A stretch of 64,000 nt of DNA from Rhizobium sp. ACO-34A (lineage in GTDB: Bacteria; Pseudomonadota; Alphaproteobacteria; Rhizobiales; Rhizobiaceae), in contig CP021371.1 of assembly GCA_002600635.1 (NCBI GenBank), forward strand, positions 1,987,001 through 2,051,000. Reading direction: 5' to 3'. Made by a program: the position numbers and the translations under genes. How positions within the stretch are numbered: the stretch's first letter is position 1; every line of letters starts with the position of its first letter. Below the pieces are notes generated by a model. That model was not told where the DNA came from, searched no databases, and saw nothing but the letters and a program-made list of their open reading frames with translations. Of the stretch, positions 27,115-37,125 are shown in pieces.

Positions 27115-30100
27115 TCAGCTGCAACCGCTCGTCGCGCCGCAGGTGTCGCACTTCTCGCAGGTGCCGTTGCGGACCATGGTGAAGTTCTGGCACTCGGAGC
27201 ACATGTTGCCGGTGTAGCCTTGGGCGATCGAGCGCATACGGCGGTCGGCCTCGAGCTTCTTGGCTTCGGCCTTGGCGGCTGCTGCGTCGGCGGCGGCCTT
27301 GTCGGAGAAGAGCGCGGTCTTGTCCTGAGCCTTCTCGTCTGCCACGTCCTCGGCGATCTCCTCGGCCAGTTCCACTGCGCGTTCCTCGTAATCACGCTTG
27401 AAGGCGACGATTTCAGAGGTCGAGATGGCTGTCGTCACTTCCAGCTTGCGGGCCGCGTTGCCGGAAAATGCCGTCACCGTTGCACCGCCGGAAGCCTTGG
27501 CGGGGGAGGCCGTTGCCGCACCCTTCGGCTCGGCCAGCGAGCGGTCGACATTGCCGTTGGAAACCAGCGTCGGCTTGTAGCCACGGGTCCAGCCGGTGGA
27601 GATCAGGTTGGTCTTTCCTTCCTGAATGCCCTTGCCGAGTGCGGTGTTGGAGAAATCCGACGTATCGACATGAGCGAGGTCGTGACGGCCGAGATAGGAG
27701 ACTGCGAGTTCGCGGAACACGTAATCGAGGATCGACGTGGCGTTCTTGATCGCGTCATTGCCCTGAACCATGCCGGCCGGCTCGAACTTGGTGAAGGTGA
27801 AGGCCTCCACATATTCCTCGAGCGGCACGCCGTACTGCAGGCCGAGCGAAATCGCGATGGCGAAGTTGTTCATCATCGCACGGAAGGCAGCGCCTTCCTT
27901 GTGCATGTCGATGAAGATCTCGCCGAGGCGGCCGTCGCCGAATTCGCCGGTGCGCAGGTAGACCTTGTGGCCGCCGACGGTGGCCTTCTGGGTGTAGCCC
28001 TGACGGCGGTTCGGAAGCTTTTCCCGCTCGCGAACGACCCGCTCGATCACTCGTTCGATGATCTTTTCAGTGACGGTGACCGCCTGTGCTGCAACCGGCT
28101 GCTGGATCAGGTCGTCGAGTGCATCCTCTTCATCCTCGTCCTCGATCAGCGCCGCATTGAGCGGCTGCGAGAGCTTGGAGCCATCACGATAGAGCGCGTT
28201 GGCCTTGAGGGCGAGACGCCACGACAGCATGTAGGCTGCGCCGCAATCCTCGACCGTTGCCTCGTTCGGCATGTTGATCGTCTTGGAGATCGCACCCGAG
28301 ATGAACGGCTGTGCCGCTGCCATCATGCGGATGTGGCTTTCGACCGAGAGGTAGCGCTTGCCGATCTTGCCGCAGGGATTGGCGCAATCGAATACGGCGA
28401 GATGCTCGGGCTTGAGGAAGGGCGCGCCTTCCAGCGTCATCGCACCGCAGACGTGTATGTTTGCGGCTTCGATTTCCTTCTTCGTGAAGCCGACATGCTC
28501 AAGCAGGTTGAAGCTCATGTCCGAGAGTTGCTCGTCGGAAACCTTGAGCGTGCCCTTCAGGAAGTCGGCGCCGAGCGTCCACTGGTTGAAGACGAACTTG
28601 ATGTCGAAGGCGGCCTTCAGCGCGCCGTTGACGGCTTCGATCTTCTCGTCGGTGAAGCCCTTGGCCTTCAGCGTCGACGGGTTGATGCCCGGAGCCTGGT
28701 TCAGGTTGCCATGGCCGACGGCATAAGCGTCGATCTCCGCGATCTGGCTCTCGGTGTAGCCAAGCGTGCGCAGCGCTTCCGGAACGGCAGCGTTGATGAT
28801 CTTGAAGTAGCCGCCGCCGGCGAGCTTCTTGAATTTTACCAGAGCGAAGTCGGGCTCGATGCCGGTCGTGTCGCAATCCATGACCAGACCGATCGTGCCG
28901 GTCGGGGCAATAACCGAGACCTGCGCGTTGCGGTAGCCGTGCTTTTCGCCGAGTTCCAGCGCCTTGTCCCAGGCAGCCTTGGCATGGGCGATCAGGGCCG
29001 GATCGGAGCAATCGGCATGGATGAGCGCGACCGGATCGACCGACAGGCCTTCATAGCCCGAGGTCTCGCCATGGGCGGCGCGGCGATGGTTGCGGATGAC
29101 GCGCAGCATGTTGTCGCGGTTCGGTGCGTAGCCCGGGAACGGACCGAGCTCCGAGGAAATCTCGGCCGATGTCGCATAGGAAACGCCGGTCATGATTGCG
29201 GTGAGCGCGCCGCAGATGGCGCGGCCTTCAGCCGAGTCGTACGGGATGCCGGACGACATCAGCAGGCCGCCGATGTTGGCGTAGCCGAGGCCGAGCGTGC
29301 GGTATTCATAGGAGAGTTCGGCGATCTGGCGCGACGGGAACTGCGCCATCATCACCGAGATCTCGAGAACGACGGTCCACAGGCGGACGGCGTGTTCGTA
29401 GTCGGCGATGTTGATCTTCCTGGTCGCAGCGTCCTTGAACTGCAGGAGGTTGAGCGAAGCCAGGTTGCAGGCCGTGTCGTCGAGGAACATGTATTCCGAG
29501 CACGGGTTCGACGCGCGGATCGAGCCGGCAGCCGGGCAGGTGTGCCAGTCGTTCATCGTCGTGTTGTAGTGCAGGCCGGGGTCGGCCGATGCCCAGGCGG
29601 CATAGGAGATCTTGTCCCAGAGGTCGCGAGCCTTCAGCGTCTTCATGACGCGGCCGTCCTTGCGGGCGGTCAGGTTCCATTCGCCATCGTTCTCGACGGC
29701 GCGCAGGAAGTCGTCCTTCAGCGAGACGGAGTTGTTGGAGTTCTGGCCGGAAACGGTGAGATAGGCTTCCGAATCCCAGTCCGTGTCATACGTCTTGAAC
29801 TCGAGATCCTTGTAGCCCTGCTGGGCGAACTGGATGACGCGCTTGATGTAGTTTTCCGGAACCTGGTCCTTCTTGGCCGCACGGATTTCGCGCTTCAGGG
29901 CCGGGTTCTCGTTCGGGTCGAAGCAGGCATCGTTGTCGGCCGTGCAGTTGACGCAGGCCTTCATGATGGCCTTGAGGTGCTTGGCGACGATCTTGGAGCC
30001 GGTGACGAGTGCTGCGACCTTCTGCTCTTCCTTCACCTTCCAGTCGATATAGGCTTCGATATCCGGATGGTCGATGTCGACGACGACCATCTTCGCGGCG

Positions 30101-30927
30101 CGACGGGTCGTGCCGCCCGACTTGATGGCGCCGGCAGCGCGGTCGCCGATCTTGAGGAAGCTCATCAGGCCGGACGAACGGCCGCCGCCGGAAAGCTTTT
30201 CGCCTTCGCCGCGCAGATAGGAGAAATTGGAGCCGGTGCCGGAGCCGTACTTGAACAGGCGTGCTTCACGGACCCAGAGGTCCATGATGCCACCCTCGTT
30301 GACGAGATCGTCTTCAACGGACTGGATGAAGCAGGCGTGCGGCTGCGGATGTTCGTAGGCCGACTTGGACTTGACCAGCTTGCCGGTGAAGGGGTCGACG
30401 TAGAAATGGCCCTGACCAGGACCATCGATGCCATAGGCCCAGTGCAGGCCGGTGTTGAACCACTGCGGGGAATTTGGGGCGACGCGCTGGGTGGCAAGCA
30501 TGTAGGCAAGCTCGTCCCGGAAGGCGAGGGCATCTTCCTCGGACGTGAAATACTTGCCCTTCCAGCCCCAGTAGGTCCAGGTGCCGGCGAGACGGTCGAA
30601 GACCTGACGGGCGTCGCTTTCGGAGCCGAAGCGCTCGTTCTCGGGCAGCGCCTTCAGGGCTTCGGTGTCGGGCACGGAGCGCCACAGGAAGGAGGGGACG
30701 TCATTCTCCTCGACCTTTTTCAGCGCCTTCGGCACACCGGCCTTGCGGAAATACTTCTGCGCCAGAACGTCGGTCGCAACCTGGCTGAACTGCGCGGGAA
30801 CGTCGATATCCGCCGCCCGGAAGACGATCGAACCATCCGGATTCTTGATCTCGCTCACAGCCTTGCGGAAGTCTATCTCCGCATAGGCTGATTGGCCTGG
30901 CTTGGTAAAACGTCGTTCGATACGCAT
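27115..30927 (-). CDS. nrdJ: Vitamin B12-dependent (class II) ribonucleotide reductase
   Basis: A 1270-residue ribonucleotide reductase that makes deoxynucleotides using adenosylcobalamin, independent of oxygen. Recognisable parts are the DNPHACFIQ-like catalytic region ([15 protein letters not shown]), the [21 protein letters not shown] block, and the C-terminal zinc-ribbon-like tail ([14 protein letters not shown] and [13 protein letters not shown]). The ATG at 30927 starts [18 protein letters not shown]; an upstream extension crosses the leader and is rejected. It is monocistronic with a terminator. Two candidate NrdR boxes lie 119-167 bases upstream. No cobalamin riboswitch was seen. Confidence 0.95.
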   Translation of the reverse strand: MRIERRFTKPGQSAYAEIDFRKAVSEIKNPDGSIVFRAADIDVPAQFSQVATDVLAQKYFRKAGVPKALKKVEENDVPSFLWRSVPDTEALKALPENERFGSESDARQVFDRLAGTWTYWGWKGKYFTSEEDALAFRDELAYMLATQRVAPNSPQWFNTGLHWAYGIDGPGQGHFYVDPFTGKLVKSKSAYEHPQPHACFIQSVEDDLVNEGGIMDLWVREARLFKYGSGTGSNFSYLRGEGEKLSGGGRSSGLMSFLKIGDRAAGAIKSGGTTRRAAKMVVVDIDHPDIEAYIDWKVKEEQKVAALVTGSKIVAKHLKAIMKACVNCTADNDACFDPNENPALKREIRAAKKDQVPENYIKRVIQFAQQGYKDLEFKTYDTDWDSEAYLTVSGQNSNNSVSLKDDFLRAVENDGEWNLTARKDGRVMKTLKARDLWDKISYAAWASADPGLHYNTTMNDWHTCPAAGSIRASNPCSEYMFLDDTACNLASLNLLQFKDAATRKINIADYEHAVRLWTVVLEISVMMAQFPSRQIAELSYEYRTLGLGYANIGGLLMSSGIPYDSAEGRAICGALTAIMTGVSYATSAEISSELGPFPGYAPNRDNMLRVIRNHRRAAHGETSGYEGLSVDPVALIHADCSDPALIAHAKAAWDKALELGEKHGYRNAQVSVIAPTGTIGLVMDCDTTGIEPDFALVKFKKLAGGGYFKIINAAVPEALRTLGYTESQIAEIDAYAVGHGNLNQAPGINPSTLKAKGFTDEKIEAVNGALKAAFDIKFVFNQWTLGADFLKGTLKVSDEQLSDMSFNLLEHVGFTKKEIEAANIHVCGAMTLEGAPFLKPEHLAVFDCANPCGKIGKRYLSVESHIRMMAAAQPFISGAISKTINMPNEATVEDCGAAYMLSWRLALKANALYRDGSKLSQPLNAALIEDEDEEDALDDLIQQPVAAQAVTVTEKIIERVIERVVREREKLPNRRQGYTQKATVGGHKVYLRTGEFGDGRLGEIFIDMHKEGAAFRAMMNNFAIAISLGLQYGVPLEEYVEAFTFTKFEPAGMVQGNDAIKNATSILDYVFRELAVSYLGRHDLAHVDTSDFSNTALGKGIQEGKTNLISTGWTRGYKPTLVSNGNVDRSLAEPKGAATASPAKASGGATVTAFSGNAARKLEVTTAISTSEIVAFKRDYEERAVELAEEIAEDVADEKAQDKTALFSDKAAADAAAAKAEAKKLEADRRMRSIAQGYTGNMCSECQNFTMVRNGTCEKCDTCGATSGCS

Positions 30928-31045
30928 CTTCGTCCCTCGCATCTGGCGCGCCATTATAGGCGCAAAAAGCCTCGTCCGTCTGCAAGCGCTTGCCTCGCAG
31001 CCGGTTGTTATTTTTTCCGTCAGTTCATTCATCCGGAGATGAGTG

Positions 31046-31061
31046 ACCGTCTACATTGTGT
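31046..31061 (-). promoter_or_regulatory. Candidate NrdR box 1 (nrdJ-proximal)
   Basis: The 16-mer ACCGTCTACATTGTGT on the + strand matches the NrdR consensus (acaCwAtATaTwGtgt) at about 12 of 16 positions. It is paired with box 2 with 33 bases between starts, close to three helical turns, as is usual for NrdR operators. Confidence 0.55.
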
Positions 31062-31078
31062 TGATTGCGGCTGCAAGC

Positions 31079-31094
31079 CTACTAGATATAGTGT
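31079..31094 (-). promoter_or_regulatory. Candidate NrdR box 2
   Basis: CTACTAGATATAGTGT (+ strand) matches the NrdR consensus at about 13 of 16 positions. Together with box 1 it suggests that nrdJ is repressed by NrdR when dATP is plentiful. nrdR itself is not in this window. Confidence 0.65.
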
Positions 31095-31733
31095 TAACAA
31101 ATTCTTGCTGCCAGTCCCCAATCGCGTTTTGGCGGCCAAAATCGCACACACAATCACCGGTTCGGCGCAGCTCTTCATGAACCCGCGCCCCGCACTCGAT
31201 TGTCGATTTTTTGAAACGAACCGGCCTCGTTACCATCCGGTCCAGTCGCCGCCGCAACATAAGGAAGCATTAACTTTGAAAGAGCCGATTCCGTCAAGGG
31301 CTGGTTTGAGACGAAATGGTTAACACCACATCTTGTGGCTTCCAGCTGTGGAAAACGGGGAAAGAAGCGAATCCAAGGAAATCAGTGGTTTGTGAGTAAT
31401 GCCTCAAGCGGGAGCGTTGCCTGTGGCAAAAATGCAGCCCTGCGGGCCATCGACCTGTGCCAATCCGGCACACCGGGTGTGCTTACGCCATCCTGTTGCT
31501 TGGCGGGTGTTGCTGCGGCGCACATCGATTCGCGGCGATGCGAACCAAACACGCCGGCTGCGACGCGAAATTCCGGCAAAAAAGTGATCGCGTTGCAAAA
31601 TATGAGTGCAATGTGCAACCAATTTGAAACGGATATCCTGCAAAGTCATGCCAAATTGGCCCCAAATGAATTGCGGGTTGTAAGGGACGGGCTGCCGCCG
31701 CGCATGAGCCGGGCCGCCCCACAGGATATCCAC

Positions 31734-33638
31734 ATGAACATCGTCAATCTGTCTATCCTGAAGAAGATCAGTCTGCTGGTCGTTCTCATGGGCTGTGCCG
31801 CCGGCATTATCGCCGCGGTCGGCGCGCAGGGGCTCTTCTCGCTCGGTTCGTCCCTCAAGGATACGGGCGCTCGCGAGGAAGTGGCACGCGAAGCCATGGA
31901 TCTTCGCGTCGATATCATCGCCATCAGCCGCATGACCTATCAGCTTGCGCTCGCGCCTGAAAAGGCTGCTGATTTCGCCGCTGAAACGGACAAGCGCTCC
32001 AAGGAAATGCTGGATCGCCTGCCGAAGATCGCTTCGACGGCAGATGCCAACGAGCAGAAGCTGCTGGAAGACATCCGCGCCACGCTGAACGCCTATTTCG
32101 GCAAGATCCGTGACATGCTGGCTGTTGCGGGTTCCGAAGCAGGCAAGGACCGCGCAGTCATGGCCGCCGAACTCGACAAGGTTCTGGATGCCCAGAAGAC
32201 CGTTACGAGCACCGTCAAACTTTACAGCACTTCATCGGCCGAATCACTTGCGGCGTCCCGCGCCGGTGCGCTCGCCGCTTCGGGCCTGACCGTCACCGTG
32301 CTTTTTGCAACGGCCGTCTTCTGTATCGTTGCCGGCGTTGCCGCAAGCTTCCTGCTGGCGAGCCGTGGTATCGTCAAGCCGATCCGCCACCTCACCGACG
32401 TCATGTCCAGCCTTGCTGCCGGCAAGCTCGGCGAAACAATTCCTGGCACGGAACGTAAGGACGAAATCGGCGAAATGGCGCGTGCGCTGCAGGTGTTCCA
32501 GGCCAATGAACAGCAGATGCGCGAGATGGAAACCCAGGAAGCCGCATTGCATGCCCAGAGCAAGGATCTCCAGAGCAGTATCAGCGGCATCGTCGCCGCA
32601 GCCGTTGCCGGCGATTTCAGCAAGCGCATCTCCAAGACCTATGAGGACGAGGACCTGCAGCGCTTCGCCGCAAGCGTCAACGAGCTCGTGGAAAGTGTCG
32701 ATCGCGGCGTCACCGAAGTCCGCCGCGTCGTGGCAGCACTGTCCGATGCTGACCTGATGCAGCAGATGCAGGGTCAGTTCCAGGGCGCGTTCGCCGAACT
32801 TCAGGCGAACGTCAACAGCACCATGGGTACGTTGCGCGGCACGATGCTCAACATTCGCTCCGTGGCCGGCACGATCACCTCGAATTCCGGTGAACTGAGT
32901 TCCGCCGCCAACCAGCTGGCCCGTCGCACCGAACAGCAGGCGGCAGCGCTGGAAGAAACCGCAGCCGCGCTCGAGGAAATCACCACGACCGTCCGCACCT
33001 CCAGCGAGCGTGCGAACGAAGCAAGCCGCATGGTACACGAGACCAAGGAAAGCGCCGGCAAGTCGGGTGCCATCGTTCGCAGCGCGATCGATGCCATGGG
33101 CCGTATCGAGCAGTCCTCGCACAAGATCAGCCAGATCATTTCGGTGATCGACGAGATCGCTTTCCAGACCAATCTGCTGGCGCTCAACGCCGGTGTGGAA
33201 GCCGCCCGTGCAGGCGAGGCGGGCCGCGGCTTCGCCGTCGTTGCCCAGGAAGTTCGCGAACTCGCCCAGCGCTCCGCCAATGCTGCCAAGGAAATCAAGA
33301 CGCTGATCACCGCGTCTGCCGAGGAAGTGAATGGTGGCGTCTCGCTGGTGCTGTCCACCGGCAAGGCGCTGACCGAGATCGAGGATCTGGTCAACCGCGT
33401 CAACGACCATGTCGCAAGCATTGCCCGTGCCGCCCAGGAGCAGTCTTCGGCGCTCGGTGAGATCAACACCTCGGTCAACCACATGGACCAGATGACGCAG
33501 CAGAACGCTGCCATGGTGGAAGAAACGACGGCTTCCAGCGAGGTTCTGGCCGGCGAAGCCCGTCAGCTTCAGGAACAGCTCGGTCGTTTCCGTCTGGAAA
33601 ACGGCTCCTATGCCGGCCAGTCACGCTACGCCGCGTAA
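31734..33638 (+). CDS. Methyl-accepting chemotaxis protein
   Basis: A 634-residue chemoreceptor. Membrane segment 1 is near residues 9-34, the periplasmic ligand domain about 35-180, and membrane segment 2 near 185-212 (LTVTVLFATAVFCIVAGV). A HAMP domain follows (residues 213-265), probably with a second HAMP-like unit before the signalling domain. The tip region is intact: EIAFQTNLLALNAGVEAARA and GFAVVAQEVRELAQRS. The ATG at 31734 is used because it begins the first membrane segment; AGGA is just upstream. No CheR-docking pentapeptide is evident. The ligand is unknown. Confidence 0.93.
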   Translation: MNIVNLSILKKISLLVVLMGCAAGIIAAVGAQGLFSLGSSLKDTGAREEVAREAMDLRVDIIAISRMTYQLALAPEKAADFAAETDKRSKEMLDRLPKIASTADANEQKLLEDIRATLNAYFGKIRDMLAVAGSEAGKDRAVMAAELDKVLDAQKTVTSTVKLYSTSSAESLAASRAGALAASGLTVTVLFATAVFCIVAGVAASFLLASRGIVKPIRHLTDVMSSLAAGKLGETIPGTERKDEIGEMARALQVFQANEQQMREMETQEAALHAQSKDLQSSISGIVAAAVAGDFSKRISKTYEDEDLQRFAASVNELVESVDRGVTEVRRVVAALSDADLMQQMQGQFQGAFAELQANVNSTMGTLRGTMLNIRSVAGTITSNSGELSSAANQLARRTEQQAAALEETAAALEEITTTVRTSSERANEASRMVHETKESAGKSGAIVRSAIDAMGRIEQSSHKISQIISVIDEIAFQTNLLALNAGVEAARAGEAGRGFAVVAQEVRELAQRSANAAKEIKTLITASAEEVNGGVSLVLSTGKALTEIEDLVNRVNDHVASIARAAQEQSSALGEINTSVNHMDQMTQQNAAMVEETTASSEVLAGEARQLQEQLGRFRLENGSYAGQSRYAA

Positions 33639-33664
33639 CGCCACCTGTCATTTTCGCTATCGAT

Positions 33665-33692
33665 GGCGCCGCAGCGATGCGGCGCCTTTTTT
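33665..33692 (+). terminator. Intrinsic terminator after the chemoreceptor
   Basis: A perfect 9-bp stem, GGCGCCGCA (33665-33673) and TGCGGCGCC (33678-33686), with loop GCGA and six T (33687-33692). Confidence 0.9.
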
Positions 33693-33748
33693 CTTGGTTG
33701 CTGGCGCGGATAGGGGCCGAAGGCGGTTGGTCGATGCTGACGATCCCC

Positions 33749-33807
33749 AGAGCGTTTCCAGCCGAAGCGTGATCGTTTCGGTGTCGGACAATGCGGTAAA
33801 ACGCTCT
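33749..33807. repeat. 59-bp unit with 9-bp terminal inverted repeats
   Basis: AGAGCGTTT (33749-33757) and AAACGCTCT (33799-33807) bound a 59-bp unit. Its right end overlaps the stop codon of the SDR gene by two bases. It resembles the short dispersed intergenic repeats of rhizobial genomes. Only one copy is in this window. Confidence 0.5.
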
Positions 33808-34588
33808 AGGCTGTCGGTATGGTGCCGCCATCGATGACGAACTCCGTGCCGGTGATCGCGCCGGCGCGCGGCGAGACCACGAAAGCGATGAGATCGGCTA
33901 CTTCGCGGGGTTTTGCCGGACGACCGAGCGGAATTCCACCAAGCGCGTTCATGATGATCCGTTTGCCGCCCTCATAATCCGTACCCGCCTGCTCGGCGAG
34001 GCGTTCGGCCAGAGCGACGGCAGCCTCCGTTTCGACCCACCCAGGTGCGACGCGCACCACTCTGACGCCTTTCGGCGTGACCTCTTTCGAGAGACTCTTG
34101 CTGTATGTGGAAAGCGCCGCTTTCGCCGCTGCATAGGCCGTCGTTGATTCCGGCAGGGGAAGTTCGTGCTGGATGGACGTGACGTGGACGATGACGCCGG
34201 CTCCGCGGTCGATCATGCTCGGCAGCAATGCTCTGTCGAGGCGAACGGATGGCAGGAGGTTATGGCTCAGTTCCTTGAACCATTCGTCGTCATCCAGTGC
34301 GGCGAAGCCGCCGGGAGGTGCCGATGAGCCGCCGACCACATTGATGAGGATATCCACGCCGCCGAGATGCTGCAGAGTCGCGGCCGCGACCTTTGCGCAG
34401 CCCTCGCTCGTGGTGATGTCCGCCGCAATGTAATGGATATGTTCCGAAGCGTATTCCGGTATGCTGCGAGCAGTGGCGACCACTCTGGCACCCGCTTGCA
34501 GCAGGGCATCGGCCACCGCGGCGCCAACCCCTTTCGTGCCGCCTGTCACCAAGACGCGGCTATTCTGCAGACCGAGATCGAAACTCAT
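33806..34588 (-). CDS. Short-chain dehydrogenase/reductase
   Basis: A 260-residue classical SDR, an NAD(P)-dependent oxidoreductase. The cofactor motif TGGTKGVG is near residue 15, NVVGG near residue 83, and the catalytic Tyr-Lys pair is in AYAAAKAAL near residue 150. The C-terminus [14 protein letters not shown] is typical. The substrate is unknown. Its start overlaps the stop of the upstream SnoaL-like gene by four bases, so they form a translationally coupled pair, divergent from hxlR. Confidence 0.88.
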   Translation of the reverse strand: MSFDLGLQNSRVLVTGGTKGVGAAVADALLQAGARVVATARSIPEYASEHIHYIAADITTSEGCAKVAAATLQHLGGVDILINVVGGSSAPPGGFAALDDDEWFKELSHNLLPSVRLDRALLPSMIDRGAGVIVHVTSIQHELPLPESTTAYAAAKAALSTYSKSLSKEVTPKGVRVVRVAPGWVETEAAVALAERLAEQAGTDYEGGKRIIMNALGGIPLGRPAKPREVADLIAFVVSPRAGAITGTEFVIDGGTIPTA

Positions 34589-34911
34589 GCGGTGATCTCC
34601 AGTCTTGCGATCTCCTCGCCGGCCAGTCCGAAGGTATATCTCAAATCGACCGGGCTTCCGGGGAAATTCCCGGTTACGTGGCCGATGACGACGACACGGC
34701 CGTTCTTTTCGGTAATGGCGATCGGCTCGCAGACATAGCTGAACTTCGCGGAGGTATCCGACTTCCAGCGTTGTATCGCTGCCCGCCCGACATGGGTTTT
34801 TCCCTCATCGATAACGGTGGCGTCCTGGGTAAAGCATTGCGCTATGGTCGCGCCATCGCTCCTGTCGGCGGCAAAATAGGCCGCGACCGGTTTTGGCAAG
34901 TTGATCGTCAT
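34585..34911 (-). CDS. SnoaL/NTF2-like protein
   Basis: A 108-residue protein with the NTF2-like pattern: a helical start ([20 protein letters not shown]), [22 protein letters not shown], then beta strands ([22 protein letters not shown]). Members bind small molecules in a cone-shaped pocket; some are isomerases. It is the first gene of a two-gene unit with the SDR and lies 55 bases from the divergent hxlR start. Confidence 0.78.
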   Translation of the reverse strand: MTINLPKPVAAYFAADRSDGATIAQCFTQDATVIDEGKTHVGRAAIQRWKSDTSAKFSYVCEPIAITEKNGRVVVIGHVTGNFPGSPVDLRYTFGLAGEEIARLEITA

Positions 34912-34941
34912 TTTCGTTCTTTCCGGTTACGTTGCTTTCCC

Positions 34942-34957
34942 ATAGGGATCGCCCTAT
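34942..34957. promoter_or_regulatory. Candidate HxlR operator
   Basis: ATAGGGATCGCCCTAT, an inverted repeat with 6-bp arms around ATCG, lies in the 55-base gap between the SnoaL/SDR pair and hxlR. Its position suits a regulator controlling both directions. Confidence 0.45.
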
Positions 34958-34966
34958 CTTCAAAAA

Positions 34967-35377
34967 ATGACAAGAACGCACGAAAAAGTAAGGCACTTAC
35001 CTGAAGGTAAGAAACATGGATATACGCGGGATACCGCGGCTGCTGGTGTTGAAAAGACTTTGAAATTTCTTGAGGGTCGATGGAAGCTCGCAATTTTGTT
35101 CCATCTTTTCGGAGGCAGAGTTCTTCGCTTCTCCGATCTGGAGCGAGCAATTCCAGGTGTTTCCCAGAAGATGCTCATTCAGCAGCTGCGGCAGCTGGAA
35201 AATGACAGAATTGTTCGGCGCGTCGTTCACCATCAGGTGCCGCCGAAGGTCGAATACAGTCTGACGGAATGGGGGCAGGCGCTTTGTCCCGCGCTTGACG
35301 CATTGCTGACATGGGCCGCGCTCGGCGACGACATTGCTGTGACCGCCACAAGGCTTGATGGTGAAGGGGCAGGTTGA
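34967..35377 (+). CDS. HxlR-family transcriptional regulator
   Basis: A 136-residue winged-helix regulator of the HxlR type: VEKTLKFLEGRWKLAILFHL, RVLRFSDLERAIPGVSQKML, and the wing VVHHQVPPKVEYSLTEWGQAL. No N-terminal sensing cysteine is present; the only cysteine is in LCPALDALL. It is divergent from the SnoaL/SDR pair and probably controls it. Confidence 0.87.
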   Translation: MTRTHEKVRHLPEGKKHGYTRDTAAAGVEKTLKFLEGRWKLAILFHLFGGRVLRFSDLERAIPGVSQKMLIQQLRQLENDRIVRRVVHHQVPPKVEYSLTEWGQALCPALDALLTWAALGDDIAVTATRLDGEGAG

Positions 35378-35406
35378 TGCACAAGGCTATCGCGGGTGAA
35401 CGACGA

Positions 35407-35432
35407 AAAAGCCCGCCGGATGGCGGGCTTTT
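35407..35432. terminator. Bidirectional terminator between hxlR and gpt
   Basis: A perfect 11-bp stem, AAAAGCCCGCC (35407-35417) and GGCGGGCTTTT (35422-35432), with loop GGAT. The A/T ends suit termination of both convergent genes. Confidence 0.85.
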
Positions 35433-35459
35433 GGCATGCTTTCGTATTTTCCGGCGAGG

Positions 35460-35957
35460 TCAGCCCTTGTTGCCCTTGGCGATCGGCTCCTGATAGGTGA
35501 AGCCCATGTCCCAGGGGAAATAGATCCAGGTATCCTGCGAAACCTCTGTGATGAAGGTATCGACGGTTGGGACGCCCTTCGGCTTGGCATAGACGCATGC
35601 GAAGTGTGCCTTCGGCAACATTTCACGAACTTCCAGTGCCGTCTTGCCTGTGTCGGTGAGGTCATCCACCACGAGGACGCCTGCGCCGCCATCCGTGGCA
35701 AGCTCAGGGGTAATGCCCTTCAGCAGCTGCGTTTCGCCCTGATTGACGTAATCGTGGCGGGTGGCGATGCAGACCGTGTCGATCAGGCGGATGTTGAGTT
35801 CGCGCGAAATGATCGCTGCCGGCACGAGACCGCCGCGGGTGATACAGACGATGCCGCGGAATTCCTGATTGAGGCTTGCCAGCCGCCAGGCAAGGGCGCG
35901 GGCATCGCGGTGGAACTGATCCCAGGAAACGGGGAAGGCTTTATCGGGCAGGGACAT
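35460..35957 (-). CDS. gpt: Xanthine phosphoribosyltransferase
   Basis: A 165-residue type I phosphoribosyltransferase that salvages xanthine and guanine with PRPP. The PRPP-binding motif [14 protein letters not shown] is near residue 95, and the conserved ITRGGLVPA is near residue 38. [12 protein letters not shown] near the C-terminus is typical of Gpt. The ATG at 35957 gives the usual N-terminus [19 protein letters not shown]. Confidence 0.9.
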   Translation of the reverse strand: MSLPDKAFPVSWDQFHRDARALAWRLASLNQEFRGIVCITRGGLVPAAIISRELNIRLIDTVCIATRHDYVNQGETQLLKGITPELATDGGAGVLVVDDLTDTGKTALEVREMLPKAHFACVYAKPKGVPTVDTFITEVSQDTWIYFPWDMGFTYQEPIAKGNKG

Positions 35958-36187
35958 CAGACTGGTAGCTCCGCAAGGGCGAGGGTTTCGTATTCGCCGG
36001 CCGGCCGGCATCCTTTGAAGACCGGTCCGTTACGGAGCTGCGCATCGTCTCCGACGCGTCGCTGCCAAAAACGGCAAACGCGCGGACAAGCCGCGCGAGT
36101 GTGGCCCGCAAGGGGCTCTGGTCTCTGGCCGCTGCTATTAGCGGCATTTCGGGGCCGAAGGCAAGGGCCTCTCGGTCCTCTCCAGCC

Positions 36188-37030
36188 TTATCGCGACAGC
36201 AACGTCAGCGCCGTCATCGAATCGAGCACGGTGCGGGTCACGCCGCCGAACAGCGTCTCCCACCAGCGCTTGTGGCTATAGGCACCCATGACCAGAAGGT
36301 CGATGGAACTGTCGGAGAGACGGTTCTCGATCGCCGCGGAAGCCGGAAGCCTGTCCGATTCCTGGCGGACGACAGTAACATTGATGCCGTGACGCGCCAG
36401 CGCGGCGGCGATTTCGGCGCCTGCCATTTCGGCCGACTGCATCGACGTTTCCGGCGGATCGACGGAAAACACTTCGACCGCTTCGGCCGCCTTGAGGAAG
36501 GGAAGGGCGTCGAAGGTGGCGCGGGCCGCTTCGCGCGAACCGTTCCAGGCGATCAGCACCCGCTTGATCGGCTTCGGCTGCTTCAGGATATAGGGTACCA
36601 GCAGGACCGGACGTCCGCTTTCGAACAGGAAGTTTTCAAGATCGGCGCGGCTTTCCGAAAGCAGGCCGCTTTCGCCCTGGCCAGCGACAACCAGATCGAC
36701 CGATCGGGCGCTGTCGATGAGCGACGCGGCGCCGTAGCCCGCGGAGGAGACGAAGCTGCGCCATTCATGCGAAGTGCCGTTACGTTCGGCGGTGGAGCGG
36801 AAGATCTTCTCCACGCCGACCGTTTCCTTGTGCGCCATGTCCTGCAGCGCCTGCACGGTTGCCGGATCCGGAATTTCCATCGGTGCAACGAGCGGAACGG
36901 CTGCGAGCGCCTCTGCATGCAGCCCGACGACATGGGCTTGGAACTGTTGTGCAAGGGAAATGGAAAAATCAGTGATTTGCTGCGCGTCCTTCTGCAAGTC
37001 GAGAACGGCAAGAAGTGTCTTGTAACCCAT
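36188..37030 (-). CDS. Universal stress protein, two UspA domains
   Basis: A 280-residue tandem UspA protein. Domain 1 covers about residues 1-145 (MGYKTLLAVLDLQKDAQQI onward) and domain 2 about 155-280 (KRVLIAWNGSREAARATFDA). Near the C-terminus, MGAYSHKRWWETLFGGVT carries the nucleotide-binding glycines. These proteins respond to stress; the specific role is unknown. The ATG at 37030 has GAGGAG seven bases upstream. Confidence 0.88.
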   Translation of the reverse strand: MGYKTLLAVLDLQKDAQQITDFSISLAQQFQAHVVGLHAEALAAVPLVAPMEIPDPATVQALQDMAHKETVGVEKIFRSTAERNGTSHEWRSFVSSAGYGAASLIDSARSVDLVVAGQGESGLLSESRADLENFLFESGRPVLLVPYILKQPKPIKRVLIAWNGSREAARATFDALPFLKAAEAVEVFSVDPPETSMQSAEMAGAEIAAALARHGINVTVVRQESDRLPASAAIENRLSDSSIDLLVMGAYSHKRWWETLFGGVTRTVLDSMTALTLLSR

Positions 37031-37125
37031 GGTGGTCTCCTCGGCGGTGTTCAAATCGGTCCCGCGTCAACATATTGCCGCCGGAGACTGGCCCCTTCCT
37101 TGACTTCGGTCAATAGAAAGCCGGC

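Larger units (their letters stand above)
30928..31733. other. Divergent intergenic region, nrdJ and chemotaxis receptor
   Basis: About 800 bases without a convincing gene. The nrdJ-proximal half has a perfect 12-bp palindrome, GCAAGCGCTTGC (30982-30993), and the two NrdR-like boxes. The other half (31100-31733) shows an open frame joined to the receptor, but its translation is low-complexity and lacks domain similarity, so it is treated as leader. Confidence 0.55.

Noticed and set aside
27220..30891. A 1223-codon open frame on the + strand
   Set aside because: It is antisense to nrdJ and has no domain pattern; GC-rich codon use in nrdJ keeps the opposite strand open.
30928..31100. Possible cobalamin riboswitch before nrdJ
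   Set aside because: No B12-box-like sequence or suitable fold was seen. NrdR boxes explain the regulation better.
31335..31733. N-terminal extension of the chemoreceptor frame
   Set aside because: The translation lacks similarity to receptors and precedes a normal membrane-anchor start at 31734.
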